Assembly: GCF_008369935.1 (NCBI RefSeq) | Contig: NZ_VTUZ01000060.1 | Span: forward strand, 1 to 45,911 | Source: Paraburkholderia panacisoli | Lineage (GTDB): Bacteria > Pseudomonadota > Gammaproteobacteria > Burkholderiales > Burkholderiaceae | DNA: 45,911 nucleotides | Direction: 5' to 3' | Part shown: positions 7,042 through 15,719 of the stretch, piece by piece | Position numbering within the stretch: position 1 is the stretch's first letter | How the letters are laid out: each line of letters opens with the position of its first letter | The notes under the pieces: model-generated | What the model was told of the DNA's origin: nothing | Database searches by the model: none | What the model saw: only the letters and a program-made list of their open reading frames with translations | Program-made: the position numbers and the translations under genes

Positions 7042-9093
7042 ATGCGTTACGGCCCCGGTTCCATACGTACTATCGGCCTGGTCGGACATGCCGGGTGCGG
7101 CAAGACGTCTCTCGTCGAAGCACTGCTGCACCAGGGCGGCGCGATACACGCGCCCGGCAGCGTCGAGCGCGGCACCACGGTCTGTGATTTCGACCCGCTC
7201 GAGCGCAAATATCATCACTCGCTGAGCTCTGCCGTCGCCCACCTGCACTACCAGGATACGCGCATCTATCTGCTGGATACGCCCGGCTACCCGGACTTTT
7301 CGGGGCTGGCGATCAGCGCGTTGCCCGCGGTGGAGACTGCTGCCATCGTCATCAATGCGCAGAGCGGCATCGAAATGACCACCCGGCGCATGATGGCATG
7401 GGCGGAAGAACGCAAGCTCTGCAGAATGATCATCGTGAACGGTATCGATGGCGAAAAGGTCGACCTCGAGGGGCTTCTGACGCAAATTCAGGAGAGCTTC
7501 GGCATGAAATGCCTGCCCATCAACCTGCCGGCTCAGAACGGCCGCCAGGTGGTGGATTGCTTTTTCGAGCCGGCCGGCGACGCCGATTTCCGGTCCGTTG
7601 CGGCTGCGCACGATGCGCTGGTCGATCAGGTAGTCGAGATCGATCCCGCCCTGATGGAGCGTTACCTGGAGCAAGGCCAGGCCATCACCCCGGAGCAGTT
7701 GCACGAACCCTTCGAGCGAGCGCTGCGCGAAGGTCATCTGGTGCCGATCTGCTTCACGTCGGCGGCCAACGGCGTCGGCATCGCGGAATTGCTGGACGTG
7801 TTCGTCCGGCTCCTGCCCAATCCCATGGAAGGCAACCCGCCGCTGTTCTACCGCGACGCCGGCGGCCGCCAGGAAGTCGTGCGCGCCGAACCGGTTCCCG
7901 ACAAGCATGTATTGGCCCACGTCTTCAAGATCGTCATGGACCCTTACATCGGCAAGATGGCCGTGTTTCGCATTCATCAGGGCACGATCAGGCGCGATAG
8001 CCAACTGTATATCGGAGACGGGCGCCAGCCATTCAGGATCGCCCATCTGATGTTGCTGAAAGGCAAGGAGCACGTGGATGTCCCGCAAGCCGGTCCAGGC
8101 GATATCTGCGCCACGGCCAAAGTCGACGAGATCGGCTTCGACGCCGTGCTGCACGACGCGCCCGAGGACGGCAACATCCACCTCACGCCGCTCGACTTTC
8201 CCACGCCCATCTATGGTTTGGCGATCGAGCCCGCGCGCCGGGGCAACGAGCAGCGCCTCTGGGAGATGCTACAAAAGTTGAGTGCGGAGGACCCGTGCCT
8301 GCGCATCGAACACCCGGTCGGCACCAACGAGACGGTGGTACGCGGTCTGGGCGAGTTGCACCTACGCCTCATGCTGGAACGGCTATCCGAGCAGTACAAG
8401 CTCGAGGTCGTGACGCGGCCGCCGAAGATCGCCTATCGGGAAACCATCGGCGCCACGGCCGAGGGCCATCATCGCCACAAGAAGCAAACCGGGGGCGCCG
8501 GGCAATTCGGCGAAGTGATGCTGCGCGTGGAGCCACTGCCGCGCGGCACGGGTTTCGAGTTCGTCGACGCCGTGAAGGGCGGCGCGATTCCCGGCCAATT
8601 CATGCCCGCGGTGGAAAAGGGCATCCTCCAGGTCATCGACAGCGGGCCGCTTGCAGGCTTTCCGATGCAGGACGTGCGAGTCACCGTCTATGACGGCAAG
8701 AGCCATTCGGTCGACTCCAAGGAAGTGGCATTCGTCTCCGCCGGGCGCAAGGCCTTCATCGATGCGGTGCTGAAAGCCCGGCCCATCCTGCTGGAGCCCA
8801 TCGTGAACATCGAGGTGATGACGCCGGAAGTCGCGATGGGTGACATCATCGGCGACCTGTCCGCCAAGCGCGGGCAGGTTCACGGCACACGCGTGGCCGC
8901 CGGCAACGCGGTGATCATTGCGGGGCAGGTGCCACTGTCCGAACTCAACGACTATCAGTTGCGTCTGAACGCCATTGCCGGCGGGCACGGTAACTACAGC
9001 ATCCAGCTCAGCCACTATGATCCGGTGCCCCCCGCTCAGCAGGAGCGGATGGCGTCGCAGCACAAGAAACAGGGCGACGGCACGGTGACATGA
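7042..9093 (+). CDS. Elongation factor G-like GTPase (FusA paralogue)
   Basis: A 683-residue translational GTPase with EF-G architecture: G domain, domain II, domain III, domain IV with the GGAGQFGEV region, and domain V. P-loop GHAGCGKT is at residues 15-22 and G3 DTPGYPDF at 79-86. The G4 box is NGID (133-136) rather than the canonical NKxD. Start chosen at 7042 because GGAGGAGGG lies just upstream; a longer frame from 6979 has no ribosome site. It belongs to the EF-G-like group that exists beside the housekeeping fusA and whose role (ribosome recycling or stress translation) is not settled. A strong hairpin follows the stop. Divergent from the deacylase gene. Confidence 0.93.
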   Translation: MRYGPGSIRTIGLVGHAGCGKTSLVEALLHQGGAIHAPGSVERGTTVCDFDPLERKYHHSLSSAVAHLHYQDTRIYLLDTPGYPDFSGLAISALPAVETAAIVINAQSGIEMTTRRMMAWAEERKLCRMIIVNGIDGEKVDLEGLLTQIQESFGMKCLPINLPAQNGRQVVDCFFEPAGDADFRSVAAAHDALVDQVVEIDPALMERYLEQGQAITPEQLHEPFERALREGHLVPICFTSAANGVGIAELLDVFVRLLPNPMEGNPPLFYRDAGGRQEVVRAEPVPDKHVLAHVFKIVMDPYIGKMAVFRIHQGTIRRDSQLYIGDGRQPFRIAHLMLLKGKEHVDVPQAGPGDICATAKVDEIGFDAVLHDAPEDGNIHLTPLDFPTPIYGLAIEPARRGNEQRLWEMLQKLSAEDPCLRIEHPVGTNETVVRGLGELHLRLMLERLSEQYKLEVVTRPPKIAYRETIGATAEGHHRHKKQTGGAGQFGEVMLRVEPLPRGTGFEFVDAVKGGAIPGQFMPAVEKGILQVIDSGPLAGFPMQDVRVTVYDGKSHSVDSKEVAFVSAGRKAFIDAVLKARPILLEPIVNIEVMTPEVAMGDIIGDLSAKRGQVHGTRVAAGNAVIIAGQVPLSELNDYQLRLNAIAGGHGNYSIQLSHYDPVPPAQQERMASQHKKQGDGTVT

Positions 9094-9102
9094 GTGGCAT
9101 GC

Positions 9103-9130
9103 CGGTCGCGTCGTCGTCACGCGACCGTTC
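9103..9130 (+). terminator. Hairpin after the EF-G-like gene
   Basis: CGGTCGCGT-cgtcgtc-ACGCGACCG is a perfect 9-bp stem with a 7-base loop, 10 bases after the stop codon, followed by only TTC. It is likely a terminator or 3'-end stabiliser despite the short U-tract. Confidence 0.55.
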
Positions 9131-9143
9131 GATGCCACGTCCA

Positions 9144-9296
9144 CTACTGCGCAATCACGGATAGCCGAGCCGCGGCGCCGGGTTCTTCAGACCTTGTCCC
9201 GGATGCCCAATATATCGTCACCCAACTCTGCGCGTGCGCCGCACCGGCCAACGCGAGCCATGTCAATGCGGCCAACGCGGCTGCGGACTTGCGCAA
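9144..9296 (-). pseudogene. Porin N-terminal remnant
   Basis: The minus-strand frame contains RKSAAALAALTWLALAGAAH followed by AQSWVTIYW. This is a betaproteobacterial porin signal peptide plus the first mature strand, normally AQSSVTLYG. The expected ATG is a TTG (9294-9296). After VTIYW the porin sequence stops and an unrelated tail runs to a stop at 9144. No further barrel sequence is present, so about 350 residues were lost. It sits between the EF-G-like gene and the MHS permease. The third porin-type sequence in the window, and the only broken one. Confidence 0.7.
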
Positions 9297-9554
9297 CCTG
9301 AGTTCGCCTTTATGCGCGGTCAAATCAGTCAAATAGAACCGTTGCGATAAGCAGGTTTTATACGACTTCTCACGCACACCATCGCAGTGCAAATCGTCAT
9401 GAACGGCATTCATGTCGCGCATTTTTGGCCTGAATTTGACGGTGGATTCTCTCGCCCATATCGTTTGCCCATGTCTTCCGGATTCGCCATGTCGCCCCTG
9501 CCGGTCTACCCGATCGGGAAGCGGGATCTTCAACGTCTTGCTCTGCCCAATGCC
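9297..9554. promoter_or_regulatory. Upstream region of the monooxygenase operon
   Basis: About 260 bases between the porin remnant and the permease start. Longer in-frame starts for the permease (9387, 9471) lack ribosome sites and would add an atypical leader, so this is probably leader and promoter DNA. No specific operator could be assigned; the LysR protein encoded at 13530 is the likely regulator. Confidence 0.35.
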
Positions 9555-10907
9555 ATGAATCCTCACGCGACAGCCACCTTTGCCTCTTCGTCCCGTGCAC
9601 GCACCACGAGCACGGTACGCCGTGCCGTGACGACTGCCGTACTCGGCCAGATACTCGAGTGGTACGACTTCTTTCTCTATGGAACGGCCGCCGCGCTCGT
9701 GTTCGGCAAGCTGTTCTTTCCCGTCGGCAGCGATCCATTGACGGGGACGATCGCCGCATTCGGCGGCTTCACGGTCGGCTTTATTGCGCGTCCTGTCGGC
9801 GGCGTGCTGTGCGGCCATATTGGCGACCGCTATGGGCGCAAGACGGTGATGATGCTCACGCTGTTGACAATGGGCGTTGCGACCGTTTGCATGGGCCTGC
9901 TGCCGACGTATCAGCAAATCGGCATTGCGGCCCCGATCGGTCTGGTTCTGTTGCGCATCCTTCAAGGGCTCGCGGCAGGCGGCGAATGGAGCGGCAGCAT
10001 CCTGATGATTCACGAGAGCGCTCCCGCTTCGAAACGCGGCGCGCTCGCGGCATGGAGCCCTTGCGGCGCCGCATTCGGCTTCGTGCTGTCCACCGCCGCG
10101 TTTCTGCTCGCGCAGACGCTGCCGAGCGCGGACTTCCTCAGCTGGGGCTGGCGCGTGCCGTTCCTGTGCAGCGCGGTGCTCGTGGTGCTCGGACTCTGGA
10201 TGCGCAGCTCCGTCCAGGAAAGCCCGGACTTCGTCGAAGTCAAAGCGACCCAGCGCGATAGCCGCATGCCGATCGTCGAAGTGCTGCGCCGCTGTCCGCG
10301 CCAGGTGCTCACCGTCTTCGGCCTGCGCTTCGGTGAAGGCGGTGCGTCATACATCTTCTTCGCGTTCTCGATTGCGTACAGTCAGTTCCTCGGCGTGAAA
10401 TCAACGTGGATTCTGAGCGGGCTCACGCTGTCGATGCTATTGATGATTCCCGTAACGCTGCTGACGGGACATGTCACCGACAAGATCGGCCGCAAGCCGG
10501 TGTATCTCACAGGTGCGATCGCGATGGTGCTGGTGGCTTATCCGTACTTCGCGCTGCTCGGTTCCGGCGTGCCGTGGAAAGTCATCACGGCGCTCATTCT
10601 TGCCAACAGCATCACGCTCGGCATTCTGGAAGGCGCGCAGCCCGCCTTTATCAGCGAGTTGCTGCCCGTTCATCTGCGCTTCTCGGGTCTCGGCATTGGA
10701 CGCGAAATTTCGTCGGTACTCGGCGGCGGCCTCTCGCCGATGATCGCCACCGCTTTGCTCGCCCACTACCGCAGCGCCACGCCTGTCGCCATCTATCTGG
10801 TCGCGCTTGCGCTCGTTACGGTCTTCGCTACCTGCATGGCGCCCGAGACCTTCCCCAGAGCCGCGCGTCTGCAGGCAAGACAAGCTGCCGAACCCGTGAC
10901 CGCCTGA
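9555..10907 (+). CDS. MFS permease of the metabolite:H+ symporter (MHS) family
   Basis: A 450-residue, 12-segment inner-membrane permease. MHS-family marks are ILEWYDFFLYG in the first membrane segment, the loop GDRYGRK between segments 2 and 3, RILQGLAAGGEWSGS, and the second-half repeat TDKIGRK. Relatives import carboxylic acids such as 2-oxoglutarate, shikimate and aromatic acids by proton symport. The start at 9555 gives the usual short hydrophilic leader before segment 1; its ribosome site is weak, so the start is uncertain. It heads a same-strand run with the monooxygenase (34-base gap), flavin reductase, EthD-like protein and LysR regulator, so its substrate is probably the monooxygenase substrate. 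Confidence 0.88.
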   Translation: MNPHATATFASSSRARTTSTVRRAVTTAVLGQILEWYDFFLYGTAAALVFGKLFFPVGSDPLTGTIAAFGGFTVGFIARPVGGVLCGHIGDRYGRKTVMMLTLLTMGVATVCMGLLPTYQQIGIAAPIGLVLLRILQGLAAGGEWSGSILMIHESAPASKRGALAAWSPCGAAFGFVLSTAAFLLAQTLPSADFLSWGWRVPFLCSAVLVVLGLWMRSSVQESPDFVEVKATQRDSRMPIVEVLRRCPRQVLTVFGLRFGEGGASYIFFAFSIAYSQFLGVKSTWILSGLTLSMLLMIPVTLLTGHVTDKIGRKPVYLTGAIAMVLVAYPYFALLGSGVPWKVITALILANSITLGILEGAQPAFISELLPVHLRFSGLGIGREISSVLGGGLSPMIATALLAHYRSATPVAIYLVALALVTVFATCMAPETFPRAARLQARQAAEPVTA

Positions 10908-10941
10908 CGGGCCGCTCCATTCAATCCAACACATATTCATC

Positions 10942-12153
10942 ATGCAAAGCCTTCAAAGCATTTCGACCTACGCCTGCGAGCCGCACCTCATCGACGAGGA
11001 CGCGCCGTATCCCGAGTATGCCGGTCCCATTTCGCTCGGTGTACTGATCGAAGAAATCGAGCGCCGCAGAGACGAATTCGATCAACTGTCGCACGTGCCG
11101 CGCGACATGATCGCGAAGATGAAACGCGCGGGCATCTATCGCGCCAGCACGCCGCGCCGTTTCGGCGGTGACGCACTTCCGCCGCCGCAGTTTCTGGCAA
11201 TACTCGAACGCATTGCGATCGCGGATGGATCGACTGCGTGGGTCGCCGCGTTCGGATCGGCGAATACCTACCTCGCGTCGCTGCCCGTCGAAACGCAGCA
11301 GCAGATCTACGCGAAGGGCCCGGATCAGGTTTTTGCAGGCGGTCTATATCCGCTGCAACCGGCCGTCAAAGTGCCGGACGGCTACAAGGTGAGCGGCCAG
11401 TGGCGCTTCGCGAGCGGCTGCAAGGGTGCGGACTGGATCGGCGTCGGCATCGGCGGCACGCCGGCAGGTTCAGGCGACGCGGGCGCGGGCAAGCCCTTCA
11501 CCGCCGTGTTTCCCGCAAGCGAAGTGGAGATCGTCGACAACTGGAAAGTCGTCGGCATGCAAGGCACGGGCAGTCACGATCTGCGCCTGCGCGACAAATT
11601 CGTGGATGCGCAGTGGACTTTCGTGCGAGGCGGCAATGCGCTGATCGACGAACCGCTGTATCGCTACCCTGCTGTCGCATACCAGGCCCAGGTGCACGCG
11701 GCCGTGAACGTCGGTCTCGCGCGCGCCGCGCTCGACCTGCTCACGGACATGTCCGGCGTGACGAAGACCACGACCGGCGCGCCGCGTCTCGCTGACCGCG
11801 GCTACTACCGTTCGGGGCTCGCGAAAGCCGAAGCGCAGTGGCGCAGCGCGCGTGCGTTCTTCTACGAATCCGCGCAGGCCGCGTGGGACACCATCATCGC
11901 CGGCGATCCCGTCACGCCCAGCCAGGCGAATCTGATGCGGCTCAGCGCAACGCATGCGGCCCAGGTGTGCGCCGAAGTCGTGATGCAGGCATACCAGATG
12001 GCGGGCGTCTCAGCGATCTATCGTGAAAGCCGGCTGCAGCGTCTGGTGCGCGATTCGATCGTCGTGACACAGCATGCGTTTCTCGGCGAAGGCACGTATG
12101 ACGCGTCGGGCGCACTGTTCGTCGGCGTTCCGCCCGTCACGCCGTATCCGTGA
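10942..12153 (+). CDS. Flavin-dependent monooxygenase, acyl-CoA-dehydrogenase fold (group D)
   Basis: A 403-residue protein of the acyl-CoA dehydrogenase superfamily, in the branch of two-component FMNH2/FADH2 monooxygenases (such as HpaB-C2 type and DszC-like enzymes). The N-terminal helical domain has VPRDMIAKMKRAGIYRASTP and PRRFGG. The middle beta-domain has YKVSGQWRFASGCKGADWIG. The C-terminal helical bundle ends with RLQRLVRDSIVVTQHAFLGE. The acyl-CoA dehydrogenase catalytic glutamate region is not conserved, in line with an oxygenase role. The flavin reductase gene 33 bases downstream would supply reduced flavin. Likely hydroxylates an aromatic or heterocyclic compound; substrate unknown. 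Confidence 0.87.
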   Translation: MQSLQSISTYACEPHLIDEDAPYPEYAGPISLGVLIEEIERRRDEFDQLSHVPRDMIAKMKRAGIYRASTPRRFGGDALPPPQFLAILERIAIADGSTAWVAAFGSANTYLASLPVETQQQIYAKGPDQVFAGGLYPLQPAVKVPDGYKVSGQWRFASGCKGADWIGVGIGGTPAGSGDAGAGKPFTAVFPASEVEIVDNWKVVGMQGTGSHDLRLRDKFVDAQWTFVRGGNALIDEPLYRYPAVAYQAQVHAAVNVGLARAALDLLTDMSGVTKTTTGAPRLADRGYYRSGLAKAEAQWRSARAFFYESAQAAWDTIIAGDPVTPSQANLMRLSATHAAQVCAEVVMQAYQMAGVSAIYRESRLQRLVRDSIVVTQHAFLGEGTYDASGALFVGVPPVTPYP

Positions 12154-12186
12154 TGCAACGCGCGAATCGAACACGAGGAACTTGCA

Positions 12187-12723
12187 ATGACGAACGAAGA
12201 GATGAAGCGACGCTTCCGCGACGCGATGGCGTGCCTGCCTGCCGCCGTCAATGTCATTACCACCGACGGACCGAGCGGACGCTGCGGACTCACTGCGAGC
12301 GCCGTCTGCTCGGTGACGGACTCGCCACCAACGATGCTCGTCTGTATCAACCAGGCCAGTTATGTGCACGACATCCTGCGCGAGAACCGTAACGTATGCA
12401 TCAACGTGCTCGCCGGCGAGTATCAGGATCTCGCGCGCGACTTCGCCGGCATGACATCGTGTTCGATGGACGAGCGGTTCGCGCGCCATGCGTGGAAACC
12501 GGGGCGTTCGGCTGTGCCTGTTCTCTCGCACGCCATTACGAATCTTGAAGGGACGATCGTCGAACTCAAGAGCGTCGGGTCGCACTCGGTCATGTTCGTG
12601 CGGATCGACGACATCTCCGTGCGTTCGGATGGCGACGGACTCATCTATTTCGCGCGGCAGTTTCACCGCCTTGCGCGGCCGGTCGCCGCGGGCGCTTCCC
12701 CGGCCACTCAATGCGCGAGGTGA
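12187..12723 (+). CDS. NAD(P)H:flavin oxidoreductase (HpaC-type reductase component)
   Basis: A 178-residue flavin reductase-like domain protein. The N-terminus, RRFRDAMACLPAAVNVITTD, is the family opening, followed by GLTASAVCSVTDSPPTMLVCIN, which lines the flavin site, and CINVLA. A GDGLIYFARQFHRL segment closes the barrel. It should reduce free FMN or FAD with NAD(P)H for the monooxygenase encoded just upstream. Ribosome site GAGGAAC lies before the ATG. Its stop codon (AGG TGA) is embedded in the ribosome site of the next gene, so the two are translationally coupled. Confidence 0.9.
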   Translation: MTNEEMKRRFRDAMACLPAAVNVITTDGPSGRCGLTASAVCSVTDSPPTMLVCINQASYVHDILRENRNVCINVLAGEYQDLARDFAGMTSCSMDERFARHAWKPGRSAVPVLSHAITNLEGTIVELKSVGSHSVMFVRIDDISVRSDGDGLIYFARQFHRLARPVAAGASPATQCAR

Positions 12724-12725
12724 AG

Positions 12726-13433
12726 ATGGAACTCTGCTTCTTTCTGATCGGCGAAGGCGGTCACAGCCGCGATGCGTTCGATCGATCCGACATCTCGCGC
12801 CTGCAGTCCGCCGCGTGCGACGTAGCGGGACTGTGTCGCTTCGTGCTGCATCTGCCTGCCGTGCAGGACGAGCGCACAAAGGGCGCGCATGCGTCGGCGC
12901 CGTTCTGCGTCACGCAATGGTATTTCGACGATCTCGAACTGCTCGAGACAGCGCTGCAACGAGGCGGCGCGATACAGGCGGTCGCCGACAGCATTGCCGA
13001 ACGCGCGGGCCATTGCACGCTGCGCCAGCAGGCAATGGCCGTGCGCAAATTTTCCACGCCGCATCAGCAGGCGTCCCGCGTTTCCGACGAACGTTGCACG
13101 TACCTCGTCAGCTACGAAGGCGAGGCGGACGATTTCAATGCGTGGCTCACGCACTATATGACGCATCATCCGCCGTTGATGATGCAGTTGCCCGGCATCC
13201 GCGAACTGGAAATCTATACGCGTATCGACTACCGCTCCGGCCTGGCTCATGCACCCGCGACGGCCATGCAACGCAACAAGGTCGTGTTCGACGATGTCGA
13301 TGCACTGAATGCCGCGCTCGCGTCGCCCGTGCGCGCGCGAATGAAGCAGGACTTCGATTCGTTTCCGCCATATAGCGGGGCGGCTCCGCATTACCCGATG
13401 CGCAGCATTTACGGTAACCTGACGCCCAGGTGA
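12726..13433 (+). CDS. Double EthD-like (dimeric alpha/beta barrel) protein
   Basis: A 235-residue protein with two ferredoxin-like halves of the EthD/Dabb type. The first is roughly residues 1-115 (MELCFFLIGEG... then CVTQWYFDDLELLE). The second is roughly 120-235 (TYLVSYEGEADDFNAWLTHY, then PLMMQLPGIRELEIYTR), the part closest to EthD. Such proteins act as accessory factors or as isomerases/cyclases and oxygenases without cofactor in aromatic and ether catabolism. Start at 12726 is preferred over 12711: GAGG lies five bases ahead, within the end of the reductase gene. Position in the operon suggests it processes the monooxygenase product. Exact reaction unknown. Confidence 0.7.
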   Translation: MELCFFLIGEGGHSRDAFDRSDISRLQSAACDVAGLCRFVLHLPAVQDERTKGAHASAPFCVTQWYFDDLELLETALQRGGAIQAVADSIAERAGHCTLRQQAMAVRKFSTPHQQASRVSDERCTYLVSYEGEADDFNAWLTHYMTHHPPLMMQLPGIRELEIYTRIDYRSGLAHAPATAMQRNKVVFDDVDALNAALASPVRARMKQDFDSFPPYSGAAPHYPMRSIYGNLTPR

Positions 13434-13529
13434 GAGAGCCGAACACGGGCGTGCCCGTTCGGTCCAACAGCGAGGTGCGTCCGACACCGCAGGTTAGCCG
13501 GACGCCGACACGGCCGTGATCCGAACGAC

Positions 13530-14453
13530 ATGACAAAGACGCTCCCAGGCATAACGGATTTGAACCTTCTGCGCGTGTTCCTGGCGATTTCGGATCTGCG
13601 CAGCCTGACGGCGGCGGGCGAGCGCCTCGGGCTCACGCAACCCGCCGTCAGTCACGCGCTGCGCCGCTTGCGTACGCTGTTCGACGATCCGCTCTTCGTT
13701 CGTACGCCCGCGGGCATGGTACCGACCGATGCCGCTATCCGGTTGCACACGCCCCTCGCGCAGGCCCTCGGCATCATCAACGTCGCGGTTCAGCAGCTGG
13801 CGAAATTCGACCCCGCAACGGCGCATCGCGTCTTCCGCATCTCGATGTCGGATATGTCGGAGTTCTATTTTCTTCCACCGCTGCTCGCAATGATCGACCG
13901 CACGGCTCCCGGCATACGGATCGAGGTCGCCAACTTCTCCGTCGATTCCGTGAGCACCGCGATGCGCAGCGGAGAAATCGATCTCGCGCTCGGCTATGTG
14001 CCGGGACTGGACCCGGCATGCGTGAGCAAGACCTTATTCGTGGACGAGCATGTGTGCGTGGTGCGCGCGGGGCATCCGCTGCGTAAGCGGAACCCGACCA
14101 AAGAGGATCTTGCCGCGTTGCGTTACGTGTACGCGAGCACGAATGCCACGGGGCACCGGATGGTCGAACAATGGCTGGAGGAATTGAATCTGCGTCGCGA
14201 TATTGTGGTGCGGCTGCCTCATTTCGTGGTTGCGCCGGAGATCGTTCAGAACACCGACCTCGCAGTCATCTTCCCGAAAAGCATTGCGCTGCGGTTCAAT
14301 AGAAACAAAGCTTTTCGAATCCTGCCATTGCCTTTTTCATTGCCGCCTATAGAAATTCAGGTCCACACACATGCGCAGTTTTCCGCCGATCCCGGCATTG
14401 CCTGGTTGCGCGATGCGATCTGCGATATGTTCGCGACTCAGGCGTCGGGATAA
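13530..14453 (+). CDS. LysR-family transcriptional regulator 1
   Basis: A 307-residue LysR regulator of the NodD/NahR-like branch. The winged helix includes LNLLRVFLAISDLRSLTAAG and LTQPAVSHALRRLRTLFDDP, followed by LFVRTPAGMVPT. The effector domain begins near residue 90 (RVFRISMSDMSEFYFLPPLL). It lies 96 bases downstream of the EthD-like gene on the same strand, so it probably controls the permease-monooxygenase operon, responding to its substrate. The ribosome site is weak. Convergent with LysR gene 2. A co-inducer cannot be inferred from sequence. Confidence 0.92.
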   Translation: MTKTLPGITDLNLLRVFLAISDLRSLTAAGERLGLTQPAVSHALRRLRTLFDDPLFVRTPAGMVPTDAAIRLHTPLAQALGIINVAVQQLAKFDPATAHRVFRISMSDMSEFYFLPPLLAMIDRTAPGIRIEVANFSVDSVSTAMRSGEIDLALGYVPGLDPACVSKTLFVDEHVCVVRAGHPLRKRNPTKEDLAALRYVYASTNATGHRMVEQWLEELNLRRDIVVRLPHFVVAPEIVQNTDLAVIFPKSIALRFNRNKAFRILPLPFSLPPIEIQVHTHAQFSADPGIAWLRDAICDMFATQASG

Positions 14454-14514
14454 CGCTTCACGCTCTCGTGGGTTCCGGCAAGCGCGCCCAGCGCCGATTT
14501 CAGGTCGAGCTGAC

Positions 14515-14530
14515 TGTCCCGCGCGGGACA
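14515..14530. repeat. Perfect 16-bp palindrome between convergent LysR genes
   Basis: TGTCCCGC-GCGGGACA is fully self-complementary. It lies in the 196-base gap between the two convergent LysR genes and may act as a bidirectional 3'-end hairpin. There is no U-tract on either side, so this is tentative. Confidence 0.4.
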
Positions 14531-14649
14531 CCGTCATATTGAAACCTCGTCCGTTGACTCCGACGACGAGTTCAACCAGGCAATCCGAGTTCGTCAGCGG
14601 GACATCGACCGGCTAGGCGCCAATGTGCCAGGCGACAGACCCAACGTGG

Positions 14650-15597
14650 TCAGTGATTGGCGTGCCCGCCTACGGCCGCACCGAACGCGTCCGCGAATTC
14701 GGCCATCAACCATGCGAGCCCCGCGTCCTGGTCGTGGGCGGCAGCCCACATCAGGGAAACTTCATAGCCCGGCACGTCGAATGGCAGGGGACTCAATGCC
14801 AGATCCAGCGTGTCGCGCCACATACGGCCGATGAAGTCGGGAATCGTTGCAATCGCCGGCATGCGCTGCACGATAAACGGACTGGTGGCGAAATTCGCGC
14901 TGGAGAACACGACGTCGCGCTTGAGCCCCTGCATTTCCAGTCGCTCGTCAATAAAGCCTTGCAGGCCCCCACTGAACGAGGTCAGTATGTGCCGGTTGCG
15001 CAGGAACTCTTCCATCGACAGACGCTTGCGGCGCGTCTTGATGAGGCGCGGATTGTAGACGCTCACGAAGCGCCATTGGAAAAGCGGCGTACGCCGCTGC
15101 CACGCCACGCATTCGCCAAATACGCCGACCGCAAGCTCGATGACGCCTTCGTCGAGCATCGCCGCCGCGCGCGTCGAGTCGGTGGGAAGCGAGATCAGCT
15201 TGACGCCAGGCGCTTTGGCGGCCAGACGGCCCATGATTTCCGGCGTCAACACAACTTCGAGAGAGTCACTCAAACCAATGCGAAACACCCTCTGCGCGCT
15301 CGCCGGATCGAATACGGAAGGCTGCGTGAGCACCTGATGCAGCGACTGAAGGAACGGTTCGATTTGTCGCGCCAGTTCGAGCGCGCGTGGCGTCGGCATC
15401 ATGCCATGCGGAGTACGCACGAAGAGTTCGTCGCTGAAAGTCTCGCGCAACCGCTTGAGCGCCCCGCTCACGGCCGGCTGGCCGAGAAAAAGCCGCTGTG
15501 CGGCTCGCGTGACACTGCGCTCCTCGAATAGCGCGCGGAAGCTCAAAAGCAGGTTCAGGTCGAAACGCCGAAAATCATTCTCAATGATGTTGCTCAT
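14650..15597 (-). CDS. LysR-family transcriptional regulator 2
   Basis: A 315-residue LysR regulator. The DNA-binding part starts DFRRFDLNLLLSFRALFEER and contains LGQPAVSGALKRLRETFSDE followed by LFVRTPHGMMPT, a NodD-branch signature like LysR 1. The effector domain starts at about RVFRIGLSDSLEVVL. Start chosen at 15597 because the DNA-binding domain begins shortly after; an upstream in-frame ATG at 15636 adds an unlikely leader. It is divergent from the SDR gene with about 120 bases between, the classical LysR arrangement, so it probably regulates that gene. Confidence 0.9.
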   Translation of the reverse strand: MSNIIENDFRRFDLNLLLSFRALFEERSVTRAAQRLFLGQPAVSGALKRLRETFSDELFVRTPHGMMPTPRALELARQIEPFLQSLHQVLTQPSVFDPASAQRVFRIGLSDSLEVVLTPEIMGRLAAKAPGVKLISLPTDSTRAAAMLDEGVIELAVGVFGECVAWQRRTPLFQWRFVSVYNPRLIKTRRKRLSMEEFLRNRHILTSFSGGLQGFIDERLEMQGLKRDVVFSSANFATSPFIVQRMPAIATIPDFIGRMWRDTLDLALSPLPFDVPGYEVSLMWAAAHDQDAGLAWLMAEFADAFGAAVGGHANH

Positions 15598-15719
15598 GGC
15601 ATCAAACGATTTGAGTGATATGAACCGAACGCGCATTCTACCGCCGTGGGTGCGATGCGAAGCGTGACAAACAGCACGTTGGCGAGCGCTCTCTTCCGTT
15701 CGTCCACAGGAGCAATGAC

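Noticed and set aside
6766..8181. Minus-strand open frame of 471 codons opposite the EF-G-like gene
   Set aside because: It lies antisense to a well-supported GTPase gene and the start of the deacylase, is rich in His/Asp/Arg as expected for the mirror frame of GC-rich coding DNA, and has no motif.
9144..10013. Whole 289-codon minus-strand frame
   Set aside because: Only its last part is meaningful, as a porin leader remnant; the rest is antisense to the permease gene.
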